A stretch of DNA of 64,000 nt from Sulfuriferula sp. (GCA_013140765.1 JABFSE010000010.1:1-64000), one strand, 5' to 3'; counted from the first letter of the stretch, positions 45,843 through 56,754 are shown. The notes: a model not told the origin generated them from the letters alone. Numbers and translations: made by a program.

Positions 45843-47042
45843 TTACCCAAGCGCAGGCATAACTCGACTCGCCGCTAGTTTTGCGCGTTGTCTAGCGGTG
45901 TCAGTGTTGTCTGCACACGCTAATGCGACTCCCATGCGACGGCGCACAAAGGCGGTTGGCTTGCCAAATAAGCGTATTTGGCTACGCGGTACTGCAAGCG
46001 CATCGGCAACCCCATTAAAAACGATGCCGTCGGCCTCCATGCCGCCATAAATCACCGCAGAAGCACCTGCTTCACGTAAGCGGGTATCCACGGGCAAGCC
46101 TAAAATCGCCCGTGCGTGGAGCTCAAATTCGCTTTGATATTGGCTGCACATCGTCACCATGCCAGTATCATGTGGGCGCGGCGAGACTTCAGAAAACCAG
46201 ACTATATCGCCTTTAACAAATAATTCCACCCCAAAAACACCGCGTCCGCCGAGGTTTTCGGTGACATGGTGTACGATTTTTTGCGCGTTTTCGAGTGCGG
46301 TAGCCGACATGACTTGCGGTTGCCACGATTCAACATAATCGCCTTGCACTTGAATATGCCCGATAGGTTCGCAAAAATGAGTGGCTACCTGCCCCGATGC
46401 GTCTAAAGCCCGCACCGTTAGCAAAGTAATTTCGTAATCAAAATCTATCACGCCTTCAACGATAATGCGCCCTTGCTTAACGCGCCCGCCACTGGCGGCA
46501 TATTCCCAGGCGGGTAGTACATCGGCGGCCGTTTTTATCATCGACTGCCCCTTGCCTGATGATGACATGACAGGCTTGATGATGCAGGGGTAGCCAATGT
46601 GGTTGTCGATAGCCGATTGCAGCTCTTCTAAGCTATCAGCAAATTGATAAGGCGAGGTTGCCAGCCCTAGCGTTTCGGCGGCAAGGCGGCGTATGCCCTC
46701 GCGGTTCATCGTGAGCTGAGTAGCGCGAGCGGTAGGCGTGACTTGGCTGATGCCTGATTGCTCAATAGCGAGTAGCTCATCGGTGGCGATAGCCTCGATT
46801 TCGGGCACAATGAAATGTGGGCGTTCCAACTCAACCAAAGCACGTAATTGCGCCGCATCGGTCATGTCGATAACGTGAGCGCGGTGTGCTACTTGATGCC
46901 CTGGCGCATCGGCATAGCGATCTACGGCAATCACTTCCACGCCTAGCCGCTGTAATTCAATAATAACTTCTTTGCCTAATTCGCCGCTACCTAGCAACAT
47001 AACGCGAGTAGCGGTGGGGGATAATGGTGTGCCTAATTGCAT
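45843..47042 (-). CDS. purT: Formate-dependent phosphoribosylglycinamide formyltransferase
   Basis: PurT, an ATP-grasp enzyme that formylates GAR in purine synthesis using formate. From the ATG at 47042 it has 399 residues and starts [20 protein letters not shown], the usual PurT start. ATP-grasp motifs include [16 protein letters not shown] and [12 protein letters not shown] longer frame to 47120 adds a tail overlapping the Sel1 gene and is not used. The last DnaA-like box lies four bases beyond its stop. Confidence 0.96.
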   Translation of the reverse strand: MQLGTPLSPTATRVMLLGSGELGKEVIIELQRLGVEVIAVDRYADAPGHQVAHRAHVIDMTDAAQLRALVELERPHFIVPEIEAIATDELLAIEQSGISQVTPTARATQLTMNREGIRRLAAETLGLATSPYQFADSLEELQSAIDNHIGYPCIIKPVMSSSGKGQSMIKTAADVLPAWEYAASGGRVKQGRIIVEGVIDFDYEITLLTVRALDASGQVATHFCEPIGHIQVQGDYVESWQPQVMSATALENAQKIVHHVTENLGGRGVFGVELFVKGDIVWFSEVSPRPHDTGMVTMCSQYQSEFELHARAILGLPVDTRLREAGASAVIYGGMEADGIVFNGVADALAVPRSQIRLFGKPTAFVRRRMGVALACADNTDTARQRAKLAASRVMPALG

Positions 47043-47058
47043 GGTGATGTCTCTAATT

Positions 47059-47436
47059 TTAGTTGAATAGGGAGGTGCGGGCTTTGATTTGCGCGACGAT
47101 GTCCGCTGGTGCTTCGGCAAGGATAGCCGTCATGCCCTGTTGTGCGCGGTCGTCGCCTTGATGTGCGCCAAGCTCAAATAATTCGTAGGCGTAGAGATAA
47201 TTTTGCGGCAAACCGATACCGCGATAAAACATTAACCCTAGGTTAAATTGCGCTTGCTTGTCCCCTTGGTCCGCCGCCGCGCCATACCATTTAGCCGCCT
47301 CCACATAATCCTGTGGCACGTCTTTGCCCTCAAAATACAACACGCCCAAATTATATTGCGCGTTCACATCCCCGTTTTGCGCATCGGCGGTGAGTTGTTT
47401 TAGTGGCGCATAGCCTGCGAGTTCGAGTATATCCAT
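47059..47436 (-). CDS. Sel1-repeat protein
   Basis: A 125-residue protein with two clear Sel1/TPR-like repeats: [26 protein letters not shown] and [26 protein letters not shown], plus a partial third. No signal peptide. Such repeats serve protein-protein contacts. It ends 16 bases before purT on the same strand and is probably co-transcribed; a specific partner cannot be named. Confidence 0.85.
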   Translation of the reverse strand: MDILELAGYAPLKQLTADAQNGDVNAQYNLGVLYFEGKDVPQDYVEAAKWYGAAADQGDKQAQFNLGLMFYRGIGLPQNYLYAYELFELGAHQGDDRAQQGMTAILAEAPADIVAQIKARTSLFN

Positions 47437-47551
47437 GATGTGAGCGTGGAACGATAGAAGCGTGAAGTGTAATCAAAAGTGCTTAGATGAGCAAATAAGG
47501 CTGATTTGGTTTTGTGTAATAAATGCGCTGAGGGCGGGTTTTTAGGATGAA

Positions 47552-47629
47552 TTAGGGGCGGCTGTGTGACTCAACATACGCATCAACTAAACGCCGTATC
47601 ATGCGCTGGTACTGCGTATGGTTTTTAGA
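47552..47629 (-). other. Minus-strand gene tail of unknown origin at the IS boundary
   Basis: The minus strand encodes [20 protein letters not shown] and a few more residues to a stop at 47552. The frame upstream is merely the antisense of the IS remnant. The pattern resembles the C-terminus of small antitoxin or CopG-like proteins, but that is weak. It may be the end of a gene cut off by the mobile element. Confidence 0.3.
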
Positions 47630-48066
47630 CGCTTCACGTCGCATCATGCGAGAGCTGAACATCAAACCCATCTGGAAGCGCAAGTTCGTCAACACCACAG
47701 ACAGCAAACACAACCTGCCTGTGGCAGATAACTTGCTGAACCGTGAGTTTAATCCCAGCGCACCCAACCGCGCCTGGACATCGGACATTACCTATATCCG
47801 CACGCGTACAGGCTGGTTGTATGGGGTAATTGTTGGGATAATGCCGCTATGGAACGCTTTTTCCTGAACTTAAAGATGGAGCGAGTCTGGCAAAGGGATT
47901 ATGCGAACCAGATGGAGGCAAGCAAGGACATCGTGGACTATATCGTCGGCTTTTATAACTGCCTGCGGTTACATTCCACCTTGGGCTACACTTCACCGAT
48001 TAACTATGAGCAAGATATGGCAGCTAAACAACCTAGCGGGGTGTCTGAAATTACTTGACCACTACA
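47630..48066 (+). mobile_element. IS3-family element remnant with internal deletion (copy 2)
   Basis: The remnant begins within OrfB at about [19 protein letters not shown], continues through [20 protein letters not shown] (first catalytic Asp) to TGWLYG, then jumps in another frame to [12 protein letters not shown] (the catalytic Glu) and on to the OrfB stop. The segment with the second catalytic Asp is absent. The right end at 48066 (terminal CA) is the same as in copy 1. OrfA, the left end and the left inverted repeat are missing. On its right it abuts the start of an integron cassette. Confidence 0.85.
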
Positions 48067-48076
48067 CCTTTGAAAG

Positions 48077-48597
<521 letters not shown>

Positions 48598-48601
48598 CTC
48601 A

Positions 48602-49219
48602 TCATTTAATTGCCCCCGACATGAGTTTTGAAACTGCGGCCTCGGTTTGATTGCTTGATTGGCTCAACGCTTCAATCACGCGCTGCTGATCTTCAATCGG
48701 GCGGTTTTGACTGAGTTTGAACTTGCCCTGAATGTCCGTGACTTCGATTTCAAAGCCCACAATCATGTTGAGAAGTTTTGTGCGCCGTTCACCCGCAAGG
48801 TTTGGTTCCCACGGGCTTGGCATGTGAGACTCATAAACATGGGTTAGCCGTTCAACCAAGGCTTCAAGCTCGGACTCGCTTTCGATGAGCCGGGGTTTTC
48901 CGCGCAGGTGAACCACTGCGTAATTCCATGTTGGAACGCCAGGCGACGAATACCACGAAGGGGAAACATAAGCATGTGGCCCTTGGAATACAGCCAGAAC
49001 CTCACTGCACGATGAAAAGTGCTGCCATTGCGGATTTGCCCGCGCCATGTGGCAGAGCAGCTTGCCTTTGGAACCTGCGGCGTGGTCAAAGATGAAGGGC
49101 AAGTGACTAACGAAAGGCACGCCATCAGGAGCAGTGACCAACATCCCGAAGGAATTGCCTTCAACGAGCGTCGAAATACGCTCTGGATTTGTTTCTTTGA
49201 AAAACTCTGGGATATACAT
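48602..49219 (-). CDS. PaiB-like FMN-binding protein (integron cassette gene)
   Basis: A 205-residue protein of the PaiB/FMN-binding split-barrel family (annotated as negative transcriptional regulator). It opens MYIPEFFKETNPERI, and has FVSHLPFIFD, LLCHMARANPQW, VFQGPHAYVSPSWY and WNYAVVHLRG, the blocks that form the flavin-type pocket. The function in cassettes is unknown; a flavin-dependent detoxification enzyme is one option. No Shine-Dalgarno sequence is evident; expression probably relies on an integron promoter to the right. Confidence 0.88.
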   Translation of the reverse strand: MYIPEFFKETNPERISTLVEGNSFGMLVTAPDGVPFVSHLPFIFDHAAGSKGKLLCHMARANPQWQHFSSCSEVLAVFQGPHAYVSPSWYSSPGVPTWNYAVVHLRGKPRLIESESELEALVERLTHVYESHMPSPWEPNLAGERRTKLLNMIVGFEIEVTDIQGKFKLSQNRPIEDQQRVIEALSQSSNQTEAAVSKLMSGAIK

Positions 49220-49227
49220 GGCTGATG

Positions 49228-49300
49228 AGCTCTAACGTTTAATAGACACCGAAATCGGTGTCTATTTTATTTAGTAAATCGGTGTATAACACGTAAATTT
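49228..49300 (-). promoter_or_regulatory. Candidate integron attI site with a perfect 12-bp inverted repeat
   Basis: On the minus strand AAACGTTAGAGC (around 49228-49239) gives the G-TTAGAGC crossover point that starts the PaiB cassette. Just outside lies the perfect palindrome AATAGACACCGA-AA-TCGGTGTCTATT (49241-49266), which in the plus direction is followed by T-rich sequence and could double as a terminator. No second core is seen where an attC would end, so attI is the better reading. Confidence 0.5.
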
Positions 49301-49441
49301 TCATTTTTACGCCTCATAAAAAATTATTTCTATTTGTTATTGTAATATGAAATGATATTGTTTATTAAAGAAAAATATCAGCAATTGCGTTAAATAACAA
49401 CATCTAATTCACAAACAGAATATATAAATAGGCAACGATAT

Positions 49442-49600
49442 ATGGTCGAAATAAATACACCTGTTAGCGGCTCGCCTAGGCTACTGGATCAGATCCGTGG
49501 TCTCATCAGGGTGATGCGCTACACCCACATGTTGAGCATACGTATTTAGCCTCGATTAAACGCCATATTCTATTCCATGGCAAGTAGCCGCTTTAGCCGA
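49442..49600 (+). pseudogene. intI: Integron integrase remnant
   Basis: From ATG 49442 the frame encodes SPRLLDQIRGLIRVMRYTHM then a TAG at 49547-49549. In another frame (49543-49584) it continues as YLASIKRHILFHGK and a stop. Integron integrases begin with a block of the type LLDQVR-IR-KHYS-RTEQAYVDWIKRFILFHGK, and both pieces fit it in order, with a frameshift and small deletion between. Nothing further of the catalytic domain is seen before miaA. The orientation, divergent from the cassettes, is exactly that of intI. The family call is by eye. Confidence 0.7.
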
Positions 49601-49690
49601 TGGCGGCGGTGTTGGCTGTATTAGTTAGTGGCGCGTCGCAAAAACAGCCTAGCGCAAACAGGTTACAATGCTGTTTTTATCTGAATAGCG

Positions 49691-50623
49691 ATGTGTATTA
49701 TGCTTGCTCCTGCTATTTTTTTGATGGGTCCGACGGCATCGGGTAAGACGGCGGCGGCGGTGGCTTTGTCTGCGCGGTTTCCTGTGGAGATTATTAGCGT
49801 TGATTCGGCACTGGTTTACCGTGATATGAATATCGGTACGGCGAAGCCTGATGCGGCGACGTTGGTGGTTGCGCCACATTATTTGATTGATTTGATAGAC
49901 CCGACGGCGGTGTATTCGGCGGCGCAATTTCGCACGGATGCGTTGCGTTTGATGGCGGAGATTACGGCACGGGGTAAGATTCCGTTGTTGGTGGGCGGGA
50001 CTATGCTGTATTTTAAGGCGTTGCGCGATGGTTTGTCGGATTTGCCGCAAGCTGATGCGACGTTGCGGGCGGCGATTGAGGCGGATGCTGCGGTGCGTGG
50101 CTGGGCGGCGTTGCATGAAGATTTGGCGGCGCGTGACCCTATCACTGCGGCGCGATTACAGCCTACGGATAGCCAGCGCATACAGCGTGCGCTGGAGGTG
50201 ATTGCGTTGACGGGTGAGCCGATGTCGGTTGCGTTGACGCGTACTCGCGATGTGGCGTTGCCGTATCGGGTGTTGCCGATAGCGTTAATGCCGTCTGAAC
50301 GCAGTGTGTTGCATACGCGCATTGCGCAACGCTTTGATGATATGTTGGCGGCAGGTTTGTTGCATGAGTTAAGCGATTTACGCGAGCATTATGCGTTAAA
50401 TGCTGACATGCCTGCGATGCGTTGTGTGGGCTATCGGCAGGCGTGGTCGTACCAAGAGGGTGAATATAGCTACGATGAGATGCGCGATCGCGGGGTGTTT
50501 GCTACGCGCCAATTAGCCAAACGCCAGATTACTTGGTTGCGCAGTACGCCTGATATACAGGCGGTGGATTGCGTGGGCGACGATGTGGTGGCGCAGGTGG
50601 TCGATTTGGTGGCGGCTATTTAA
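49691..50623 (+). CDS. miaA: tRNA dimethylallyltransferase
   Basis: MiaA prenylates A37 of tRNAs reading UNN codons. The 310-residue protein has the P-loop [35 protein letters not shown] and [15 protein letters not shown], then [18 protein letters not shown] start at ATG 49700 (MLAPAIF) is equally possible. It overlaps the convergent gene to its right by eight bases. Confidence 0.96.
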   Translation: MCIMLAPAIFLMGPTASGKTAAAVALSARFPVEIISVDSALVYRDMNIGTAKPDAATLVVAPHYLIDLIDPTAVYSAAQFRTDALRLMAEITARGKIPLLVGGTMLYFKALRDGLSDLPQADATLRAAIEADAAVRGWAALHEDLAARDPITAARLQPTDSQRIQRALEVIALTGEPMSVALTRTRDVALPYRVLPIALMPSERSVLHTRIAQRFDDMLAAGLLHELSDLREHYALNADMPAMRCVGYRQAWSYQEGEYSYDEMRDRGVFATRQLAKRQITWLRSTPDIQAVDCVGDDVVAQVVDLVAAI

Positions 50624-51047
50624 TCAATTTGGCTTGTCCTGGACGCTGGCGATATTGGGTTTCTTTGGGCGGCTTGGTGGCGGCGCGGGCAACGAGGGGG
50701 TCTATGTCTGCTTGTAGTTGTTGACGTTGAGCGGCACTCAGGTTGGCGTTACGGCAGATGGCGTGGCGCACGTTAGGGTCGCGATCGTTGACGCAGCTTG
50801 CTATCATCTCAGGCGTGAGGTCAGGACGTTTGGCAATACATAAACGAATGACATGATCTTGATCGTTAATGAGTGCGCCGATTTCCTCCATGCCCAAGTC
50901 GGCGCGGCGGGCAAAATAGCATTTAATGACCATCCACTGCTCATGCACCATAAATGGGCGATATGCTTGCGGTAAATTGTCACTTAAGGCTAAATCTAGG
51001 CGATCCGCCAGTGGCAAGGCTTTATATTGTTTCTCTAAATCAGACAT
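50616..51047 (-). CDS. Leucine-rich-repeat-variant-like protein, unknown role
   Basis: A 143-residue soluble protein. Residues about 40-115 contain three imperfect units of the pattern [40 protein letters not shown] and [14 protein letters not shown], as in HEAT/LRV-type helical repeats that often mark small conserved proteins. The C-terminal 25 residues are basic. I do not recognise a function. It overlaps miaA convergently and is divergent from rppH. Confidence 0.7.
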   Translation of the reverse strand: MSDLEKQYKALPLADRLDLALSDNLPQAYRPFMVHEQWMVIKCYFARRADLGMEEIGALINDQDHVIRLCIAKRPDLTPEMIASCVNDRDPNVRHAICRNANLSAAQRQQLQADIDPLVARAATKPPKETQYRQRPGQAKLIK

Positions 51048-51128
51048 TCTCTAAATCCCAGCTTTCAAATATGAACGAACTATGAAAAAATGCACTATAT
51101 TGTAACGGATTAAATTTAGGTGGCGAAT

Positions 51129-51653
51129 ATGATCGACAAAGATGGGTATAGACCCAATGTCGGCATCATTCTCTGTAACGCCAGAAATGAGGTTTTTTGG
51201 GGTAAGCGCGTGCGGCAACATGCTTGGCAGTTTCCACAGGGTGGTATAGACCACGGTGAGAGTCCTGAGCAGGCGATGTACAGGGAATTGATGGAGGAAG
51301 TTGGGTTAGCACCCGAGCATGTGCGCATCCTCGGGCGAACGCAGAACTGGTTGCGTTATGATGTGCCTAAACATTGGTCACGCCGTGATTGTCGCGGACA
51401 TTATCGCGGGCAAAAACAAATATGGTTTTTGTTGCGATTGACAGGGCGGGATTGTGATGTGTGTTTACGTGCATCGACGCATCCAGAGTTTGATGCTTGG
51501 CGTTGGAATAATTATTGGGTGTCTATGGATACGGTAGTTGAATTTAAGCGTGATGTTTATCGTGCGGCGTTGTCAGAGCTGGCGCATTATTTAGACCGTG
51601 ACCACCCGCGTCATTACGTGTCGCAGGGTGTGTTGGCGGATGTGCTCAAATGA
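51129..51653 (+). CDS. rppH: RNA pyrophosphohydrolase
   Basis: RppH removes pyrophosphate from the 5' end of mRNA and triggers decay. The 174-residue protein starts [20 protein letters not shown], the usual start, preceded by AGGTGG; the GTG at 51120 is not needed. The Nudix box is [20 protein letters not shown]. The following gene overlaps its stop. Confidence 0.96.
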   Translation: MIDKDGYRPNVGIILCNARNEVFWGKRVRQHAWQFPQGGIDHGESPEQAMYRELMEEVGLAPEHVRILGRTQNWLRYDVPKHWSRRDCRGHYRGQKQIWFLLRLTGRDCDVCLRASTHPEFDAWRWNNYWVSMDTVVEFKRDVYRAALSELAHYLDRDHPRHYVSQGVLADVLK

Positions 51654-52264
51654 TGCAGTTGATATTTGAGTCATTCGATCGCGCAGTGTATTACTTGACT
51701 GATACGCTGCCTGCTGTGTTTTATTTGGCAGACAAAGAAGGCGGCGGTATTTTAATCAATACGCCTGTTTTTTCGGATGTTTTACTGGCTGAAATCAATG
51801 CCATTATGCCGTTAAAATTCATGTTTTTCCCTAGTTATTTTGGCGCACAAGACGTGGACAAATGGCGTGTGGCAAGTGGTGCGCAATCTATGGGTTATGG
51901 GCATGAAGCGCGTCGCATTACGGGGACGATAGATTTGGTGCTAGATAGGGAGAATCGCTTTTCTCGCACCATCGATTTTTTGCCGATGTCTGGTCGCACG
52001 GAAAGCAGTTGTGCGTTACGCTGTAAAAACAAACCTGGCATGGTGTTTTTCGGCCCAATACTGTCACAAGGCGAATCAGGCTGGCCAACGCTGGTCGCGC
52101 AATCCGATGATTACTCTTTTGAGAACCGTCTATTCGGTACGCTAGGCTTGCAAGATGTAAAATTTGAATACGCATTCACCGACGATTTTAACCCGCATAC
52201 TAGCCAATTCGGCCCAGGTGCAGACATAGCAATACAGCGTGAATTAGCGCATGTGTTTGATTGA
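51650..52264 (+). CDS. Hypothetical protein, possibly metallo-beta-lactamase-fold-like
   Basis: A 204-residue protein that I cannot assign. The N-terminal pattern ([36 protein letters not shown]) resembles the first strands of a metallo-beta-lactamase fold, but the catalytic HxHxDH motif is absent; [12 protein letters not shown] stands at that place. Such non-catalytic relatives exist. It starts at ATGATG overlapping the rppH stop, so coupling is likely, and the apbC gene follows 25 bases later. Confidence 0.55.
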   Translation: MMQLIFESFDRAVYYLTDTLPAVFYLADKEGGGILINTPVFSDVLLAEINAIMPLKFMFFPSYFGAQDVDKWRVASGAQSMGYGHEARRITGTIDLVLDRENRFSRTIDFLPMSGRTESSCALRCKNKPGMVFFGPILSQGESGWPTLVAQSDDYSFENRLFGTLGLQDVKFEYAFTDDFNPHTSQFGPGADIAIQRELAHVFD

Positions 52265-52289
52265 ATTTTTAAGGATTTGTAAATAAATT

Positions 52290-53378
52290 ATGGCAATTTC
52301 AGAGTTACAAATACAAACAGCGTTAAAAACAGCGATAGATCCGAATACGCATAAGGATTTTGTTACCAGCAAGGCGATACGCAATATCAAGATTGATGGT
52401 GATAATGTTGCTTTGGATGTTATTTTGGCTTATCCAGCGCAGAGTCAGTTAGCCATCATTAAGCAAATTATCGTGGATAAGCTGAAAACGATAGTAGGTA
52501 TAGCGCGTATTGATGTTGGCGTGAGTTTCAAAATCGTTACCCATAGCGTACAGCGGGGCGTTAAGTTGATACCTAATGTGAAGAATATTATTGCGGTTGC
52601 ATCAGGCAAGGGCGGTGTGGGTAAATCGACTACAGCGGTTAATTTGGCATTGGCATTGGCGGCAGAAGGTGCAAAAGTCGGTATGTTGGATGCGGATATT
52701 TATGGTCCTTCACAGCCCACCATGTTAGGCATTCAAGGTCGCCCTGAATCACGTGACGGCAAGAGCTTGGAGCCGATGGAAGCGCATGGTTTGCAAATTA
52801 TGTCGATAGGCTTTTTGATAGATGCAGAAACGCCTATGGTGTGGCGCGGCCCTATGGTAACGCAGGCGTTAGAGCAGTTGTTGAACGATACGCGCTGGCG
52901 TGATTTGGATTATCTGGTGGTGGATTTGCCGCCTGGCACAGGTGATATTCAGCTAACCCTGGCGCAACGCGTGCCTGTGACGGGTGCAGTTATCGTCACT
53001 ACGCCGCAAGATATTGCCTTAATAGATGCGCGTAAGGGTTTGAAAATGTTTGAAAAAGTCGGCATACCAATTCTAGGTGTGGTCGAGAACATGAGCATAC
53101 ATATTTGCAGTAAATGTGGTCACGAAGAGCATATTTTTGGCGAAGGTGGTGGTGAGAAAATGTCGGGTGATTACGATATAGAGTTCCTTGGTTCATTGCC
53201 GTTGGATATTCGCATCCGTCAAGAAGCCGACAACGGCGCACCGACAGTGGTCACTGCGCCAGATAGTCGCATCGCTGAAATTTACAAGCAAATCGCACGT
53301 CGTGTTGCGGTCAAAGTTGCAGATCAGGCACAAGACCATAGCAGTGCTTTCCCTAAAATCGTTATTCAAAATACTTAA
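52290..53378 (+). CDS. apbC: Fe-S cluster carrier protein ApbC/Mrp
   Basis: A 362-residue P-loop ATPase that carries and transfers [4Fe-4S] clusters. An N-terminal DUF59/MIP18-like domain (about 5-80) precedes the deviant Walker [19 protein letters not shown], and [14 protein letters not shown] and the cluster-binding pair [10 protein letters not shown] are present. Length and layout match Mrp proteins of betaproteobacteria. It precedes dcd by two bases. Confidence 0.96.
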   Translation: MAISELQIQTALKTAIDPNTHKDFVTSKAIRNIKIDGDNVALDVILAYPAQSQLAIIKQIIVDKLKTIVGIARIDVGVSFKIVTHSVQRGVKLIPNVKNIIAVASGKGGVGKSTTAVNLALALAAEGAKVGMLDADIYGPSQPTMLGIQGRPESRDGKSLEPMEAHGLQIMSIGFLIDAETPMVWRGPMVTQALEQLLNDTRWRDLDYLVVDLPPGTGDIQLTLAQRVPVTGAVIVTTPQDIALIDARKGLKMFEKVGIPILGVVENMSIHICSKCGHEEHIFGEGGGEKMSGDYDIEFLGSLPLDIRIRQEADNGAPTVVTAPDSRIAEIYKQIARRVAVKVADQAQDHSSAFPKIVIQNT

Positions 53379-53380
53379 TC

Positions 53381-53947
53381 ATGTCTATTAAAGCCGATAA
53401 GTGGATACGCAAAATGGCCGAGCAACACGGCATGATAGAGCCGTTTGAGCCTGGTCAGGTGCGTGAGGTGAATGGGAATAGAATCGTCTCTTACGGCACG
53501 TCCAGCTATGGCTACGACATCCGTTGTGCGAATGAATTTAAGCTATTTACCAATATCAATTCGACCATTGTTGATCCGAAGAACTTTGACCCTAATTCGT
53601 TTGTTGATGTGGTGGGGGATTCGTGTATTATTCCGCCGAATTCATTCGCGTTGGCGCGGACGGTGGAGTATTTTCGCATACCGCGTAATGTGCTAACGAT
53701 ATGTTTGGGAAAATCCACCTATGCGCGTTGTGGCATTATTGTCAACGTCACGCCGTTTGAGCCTGAATGGGAAGGTTATGTGACGCTGGAGTTTTCTAAT
53801 ACCACACCGTTGCCTGCGCGTATTTACGCTAATGAGGGCGTGGCGCAGGTACTGTTTTTTGAGAGCGATGAAGTGTGTGAAACCTCGTACCGTGATCGTG
53901 GTGGTAAATACCAAGGTCAAACGGGTGTCACATTACCGACAATATAG
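53381..53947 (+). CDS. dcd: dCTP deaminase
   Basis: Dcd deaminates dCTP to dUTP for thymidylate synthesis. The 188-residue protein contains [20 protein letters not shown], the catalytic Glu in [18 protein letters not shown] and the C-terminal [15 protein letters not shown]. Length is standard. A strong terminator follows. Confidence 0.97.
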   Translation: MSIKADKWIRKMAEQHGMIEPFEPGQVREVNGNRIVSYGTSSYGYDIRCANEFKLFTNINSTIVDPKNFDPNSFVDVVGDSCIIPPNSFALARTVEYFRIPRNVLTICLGKSTYARCGIIVNVTPFEPEWEGYVTLEFSNTTPLPARIYANEGVAQVLFFESDEVCETSYRDRGGKYQGQTGVTLPTI

Positions 53948-53974
53948 CTTGATATGATGTGAGTGCATGATAAC

Positions 53975-54013
53975 AAACCGCCAAGCTGTTTATCTTGGCG
54001 GTTTCATTTTTTA
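53975..54013 (+). terminator. Rho-independent terminator after dcd
   Basis: AAACCGCCAAG (53975-53985) pairs with CTTGGCGGTTT (53994-54004) over an eight-base loop, followed by a T run (54007-54012). It separates the rppH-dcd unit from the decarboxylase gene. Confidence 0.9.
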
Positions 54014-54050
54014 GTTTAGTTACGCGTTGGCGTGGCTTTAGGGAGTAGTG

Positions 54051-56294
54051 ATGAAATTTCGTTTCCCCATTGTAATTATTGATGAAGATTTTCGTTCTGA
54101 AAACGCCAGCGGTTTAGGCATACGCGCATTAGCAAAAGCCTTGGAAGACGAAGGCACAGAAGTGCTGGGCGTGACTAGCTATGGTGATTTATCTAGCTTT
54201 GCACAGCAACAAAGTCGCGCTTCGGCGTTTATTTTATCGATAGATGATGAGGAGTTTTCATCACCCACCGCCGCTGATCAAGCGGTTGCACAATTGCGCG
54301 TATTTGTGCAGGAAATCCGTTTCCGCAATAGCGAAATACCGATATTTCTGTACGGTGAAACGCGCACTTCGCGGCATATTCCTAATGATGTGCTAAAAGA
54401 ATTACACGGCTTTATCCATATGTTTGAGGATACGCCGGAGTTCGTTGCGCGGCATATTTTGCGCGAGGCTAAAACTTATCTGGATTCACTTGCGCCGCCG
54501 TTTTTCCGTGCCTTGACGCATTATGCCTCAGACGGCTCATATTCATGGCATTGCCCCGGACATTCGGGTGGCGTGGCTTTTCTAAAAAGTCCAGTGGGGC
54601 AGATGTTTCATCAGTTTTTTGGTGAAAATATGTTGCGTGCTGACGTATGTAATGCGGTAGAGGAATTAGGGCAACTGCTCGACCATACTGGTCCTGTTGC
54701 CGCCTCTGAACGCAATGCGGCACGGGTGTTTAGCGCGGATCATTTGTATTTTGTGACTAACGGCACGTCCACCTCTAATAAAATAGTATGGCACTCTACC
54801 GTCGCACCTGATGATATTGTGGTGGTTGACAGAAACTGCCATAAATCAGTGTTGCACGCCATTATTATGACGGGTGCGATACCCGTGTTTCTCACGCCGA
54901 CACGTAATCACTACGGTATTATCGGGCCGATACCGTTAGACGAATTCAAGCCTGAAAACATACAAAAGAAAATAGACGCAAACCCGTTTGCGCGTGGCGT
55001 TAAAACTAAGCCGCGTGTGCTGACAGTGACGCAAAGCACCTACGATGGCGTGTTGTATAACGTAGAAACGATTAAATCTATGCTGGATGGCGAGATAGAC
55101 ACTTTGCATTTTGATGAGGCTTGGTTGCCGCACGCGACATTCCATGATTTTTATCACGACATGCACGCAATAGGGCGGGATAGACCGCGTTGTAAAGAAT
55201 CTATGATATTTGCCACGCAATCCACGCATAAAATGTTGGCAGGTTTATCGCAGGCTTCGCAAATTCTGGCGCAAGATTCAGAAACGCGTAAGTTGGATAG
55301 AGACGTATTCAACGAGGCCTTTTTAATGCACACCTCTACCAGTCCGCAATATGCGATTATCGCTTCATGCGATGTGGCGGCGGCGATGATGGAGCCACCA
55401 GGTGGCACGGCTTTGGTAGAAGAGTCGATTATGGAAGCGCTGGATTTCCGCCGTGCGATGCGCAAAGTGGATGCAGAATTCGGTGATTCTTGGTGGTTCA
55501 AGGTTTGGGGACCCGACTACCTTGCCGAAGAAGGCGTAGGCGAGCGCGATGATTGGATATTGCGGGCAAATGAGCGTTGGCATGGTTTTGGTGATTTGGC
55601 TGATGGTTTTAATATGCTGGATCCGATTAAATCAACCATCATCACACCAGGTTTGGATGTCGATGGCGATTTTGCCGATAGCGGTATGCCCGCCGCTATT
55701 GTGACTAAATACTTGGCGGAACATGGTGTGATTGTTGAAAAAACGGGGCTGTATTCGTTCTTTATTATGTTCACCATCGGGATTACCAAAGGTCGTTGGA
55801 ATACCATGTTGACGGCGTTGCAACAATTCAAAGACGAATATGACCGCAATCAACCATTGTGGCGCGTATTGCCTGAATTTGTGGCGAAATATCCGCGCTA
55901 TGAACGCATGGGGCTGAAGGATTTATGTGATGCAATCCATGGTATTTATAAAGCCAATGATATTGCACGGCTCACCACAGAAATGTATTTATCCAATATG
56001 GAACCCGCGATGAAGCCCACCGATGCGTTTGCTAAAATGGCGCATCGTGAGATAGACCGCGTAGAAATCGATAAGCTCGAAGGTCGTGTTACCAGCGTTT
56101 TGCTGACACCTTATCCACCAGGTATTCCGCTACTCATCCCTGGCGAGCGTTTTAATGCCACCATCGTTAATTATTTGAAATTTGTACGAGATTTTAACGA
56201 GCGCTTTCCAGGTTTTGAGACTGATACGCACGGACTGATTAAGGGTGAATTGGATGGTAAAACAGTTTACTACGTCGATTGCGTGCGCCAGTGA
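54051..56294 (+). CDS. Orn/Lys/Arg decarboxylase family protein
   Basis: A 747-residue PLP enzyme of the class I ornithine/lysine/arginine decarboxylases (LdcI/AdiA/SpeF fold). An N-terminal wing (receiver-like) domain (about 5-125) is followed by the catalytic core, with HCPGHSGGVAF and the PLP lysine in ATQSTHKMLAGLSQAS, and a C-terminal domain. The substrate (arginine, lysine or ornithine) cannot be decided from the motifs seen. It could serve polyamine synthesis or acid resistance. No amino-acid antiporter gene is next to it, which argues against a pure acid-resistance module. Confidence 0.9.
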   Translation: MKFRFPIVIIDEDFRSENASGLGIRALAKALEDEGTEVLGVTSYGDLSSFAQQQSRASAFILSIDDEEFSSPTAADQAVAQLRVFVQEIRFRNSEIPIFLYGETRTSRHIPNDVLKELHGFIHMFEDTPEFVARHILREAKTYLDSLAPPFFRALTHYASDGSYSWHCPGHSGGVAFLKSPVGQMFHQFFGENMLRADVCNAVEELGQLLDHTGPVAASERNAARVFSADHLYFVTNGTSTSNKIVWHSTVAPDDIVVVDRNCHKSVLHAIIMTGAIPVFLTPTRNHYGIIGPIPLDEFKPENIQKKIDANPFARGVKTKPRVLTVTQSTYDGVLYNVETIKSMLDGEIDTLHFDEAWLPHATFHDFYHDMHAIGRDRPRCKESMIFATQSTHKMLAGLSQASQILAQDSETRKLDRDVFNEAFLMHTSTSPQYAIIASCDVAAAMMEPPGGTALVEESIMEALDFRRAMRKVDAEFGDSWWFKVWGPDYLAEEGVGERDDWILRANERWHGFGDLADGFNMLDPIKSTIITPGLDVDGDFADSGMPAAIVTKYLAEHGVIVEKTGLYSFFIMFTIGITKGRWNTMLTALQQFKDEYDRNQPLWRVLPEFVAKYPRYERMGLKDLCDAIHGIYKANDIARLTTEMYLSNMEPAMKPTDAFAKMAHREIDRVEIDKLEGRVTSVLLTPYPPGIPLLIPGERFNATIVNYLKFVRDFNERFPGFETDTHGLIKGELDGKTVYYVDCVRQ

Positions 56295-56296
56295 AT

Positions 56297-56719
56297 TTAA
56301 TCTTGTGGTTTCACAGTACCACGTAGTTGTTTGATATTGCTCTTCATTTTCTTATCCTTGCCGCGTTTTATTTTAGCGGCAAGGGTGGGCTTGGTGGCTT
56401 TACGCGGTTTGGGCACGTGCAAGGCGAGATGAATTAACGCAACGAGTTTCACCCGCACGTCATCACGATTACGGGCTTGGGTGCGGTGACGCTGTGAGCT
56501 GATAATGAGTATGCCTTCTTGATTAAGACGGCTACCCGCCAGCTTAATTAAGCGCAGACGCACGTCGTCAGGTAATGCTGGCGTGCGTGCCACATCCCAG
56601 CGCAATACCACAGCAGTGCTGACTTTATTGATATTTTGCCCACCTGCGCCCGACGCACGGATAAACTGCTCGGTGATTTCGGATTCAGGGATGCTGATTT
56701 GATGGTTAATGCGTATCAT
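56297..56719 (-). CDS. arfB: Peptidyl-tRNA hydrolase ArfB (ribosome rescue)
   Basis: A 140-residue ArfB/YaeJ homologue that frees stalled ribosomes. The catalytic GGQ is in RASGAGGQNINKVSTAVVLR and the basic C-terminal tail (from about 105, rich in Lys/Arg) is the part that enters the empty mRNA channel. It is convergent with the decarboxylase and divergent from radA, 35 bases away. Confidence 0.95.
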   Translation of the reverse strand: MIRINHQISIPESEITEQFIRASGAGGQNINKVSTAVVLRWDVARTPALPDDVRLRLIKLAGSRLNQEGILIISSQRHRTQARNRDDVRVKLVALIHLALHVPKPRKATKPTLAAKIKRGKDKKMKSNIKQLRGTVKPQD

Positions 56720-56754
56720 AGTGGCTTAATTATAACGTAATAACACCTAATCTC

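Noticed and set aside
1-48066. The two IS3 copies as ends of a composite transposon
   Set aside because: The interval holds gyrA, pnp, rpsO and other essential genes, and both copies lack functional transposase; chance positions are the simpler reading.
49649-50116. Arg/His-rich minus-strand frame
   Set aside because: It is the antisense of miaA and has no supporting features.
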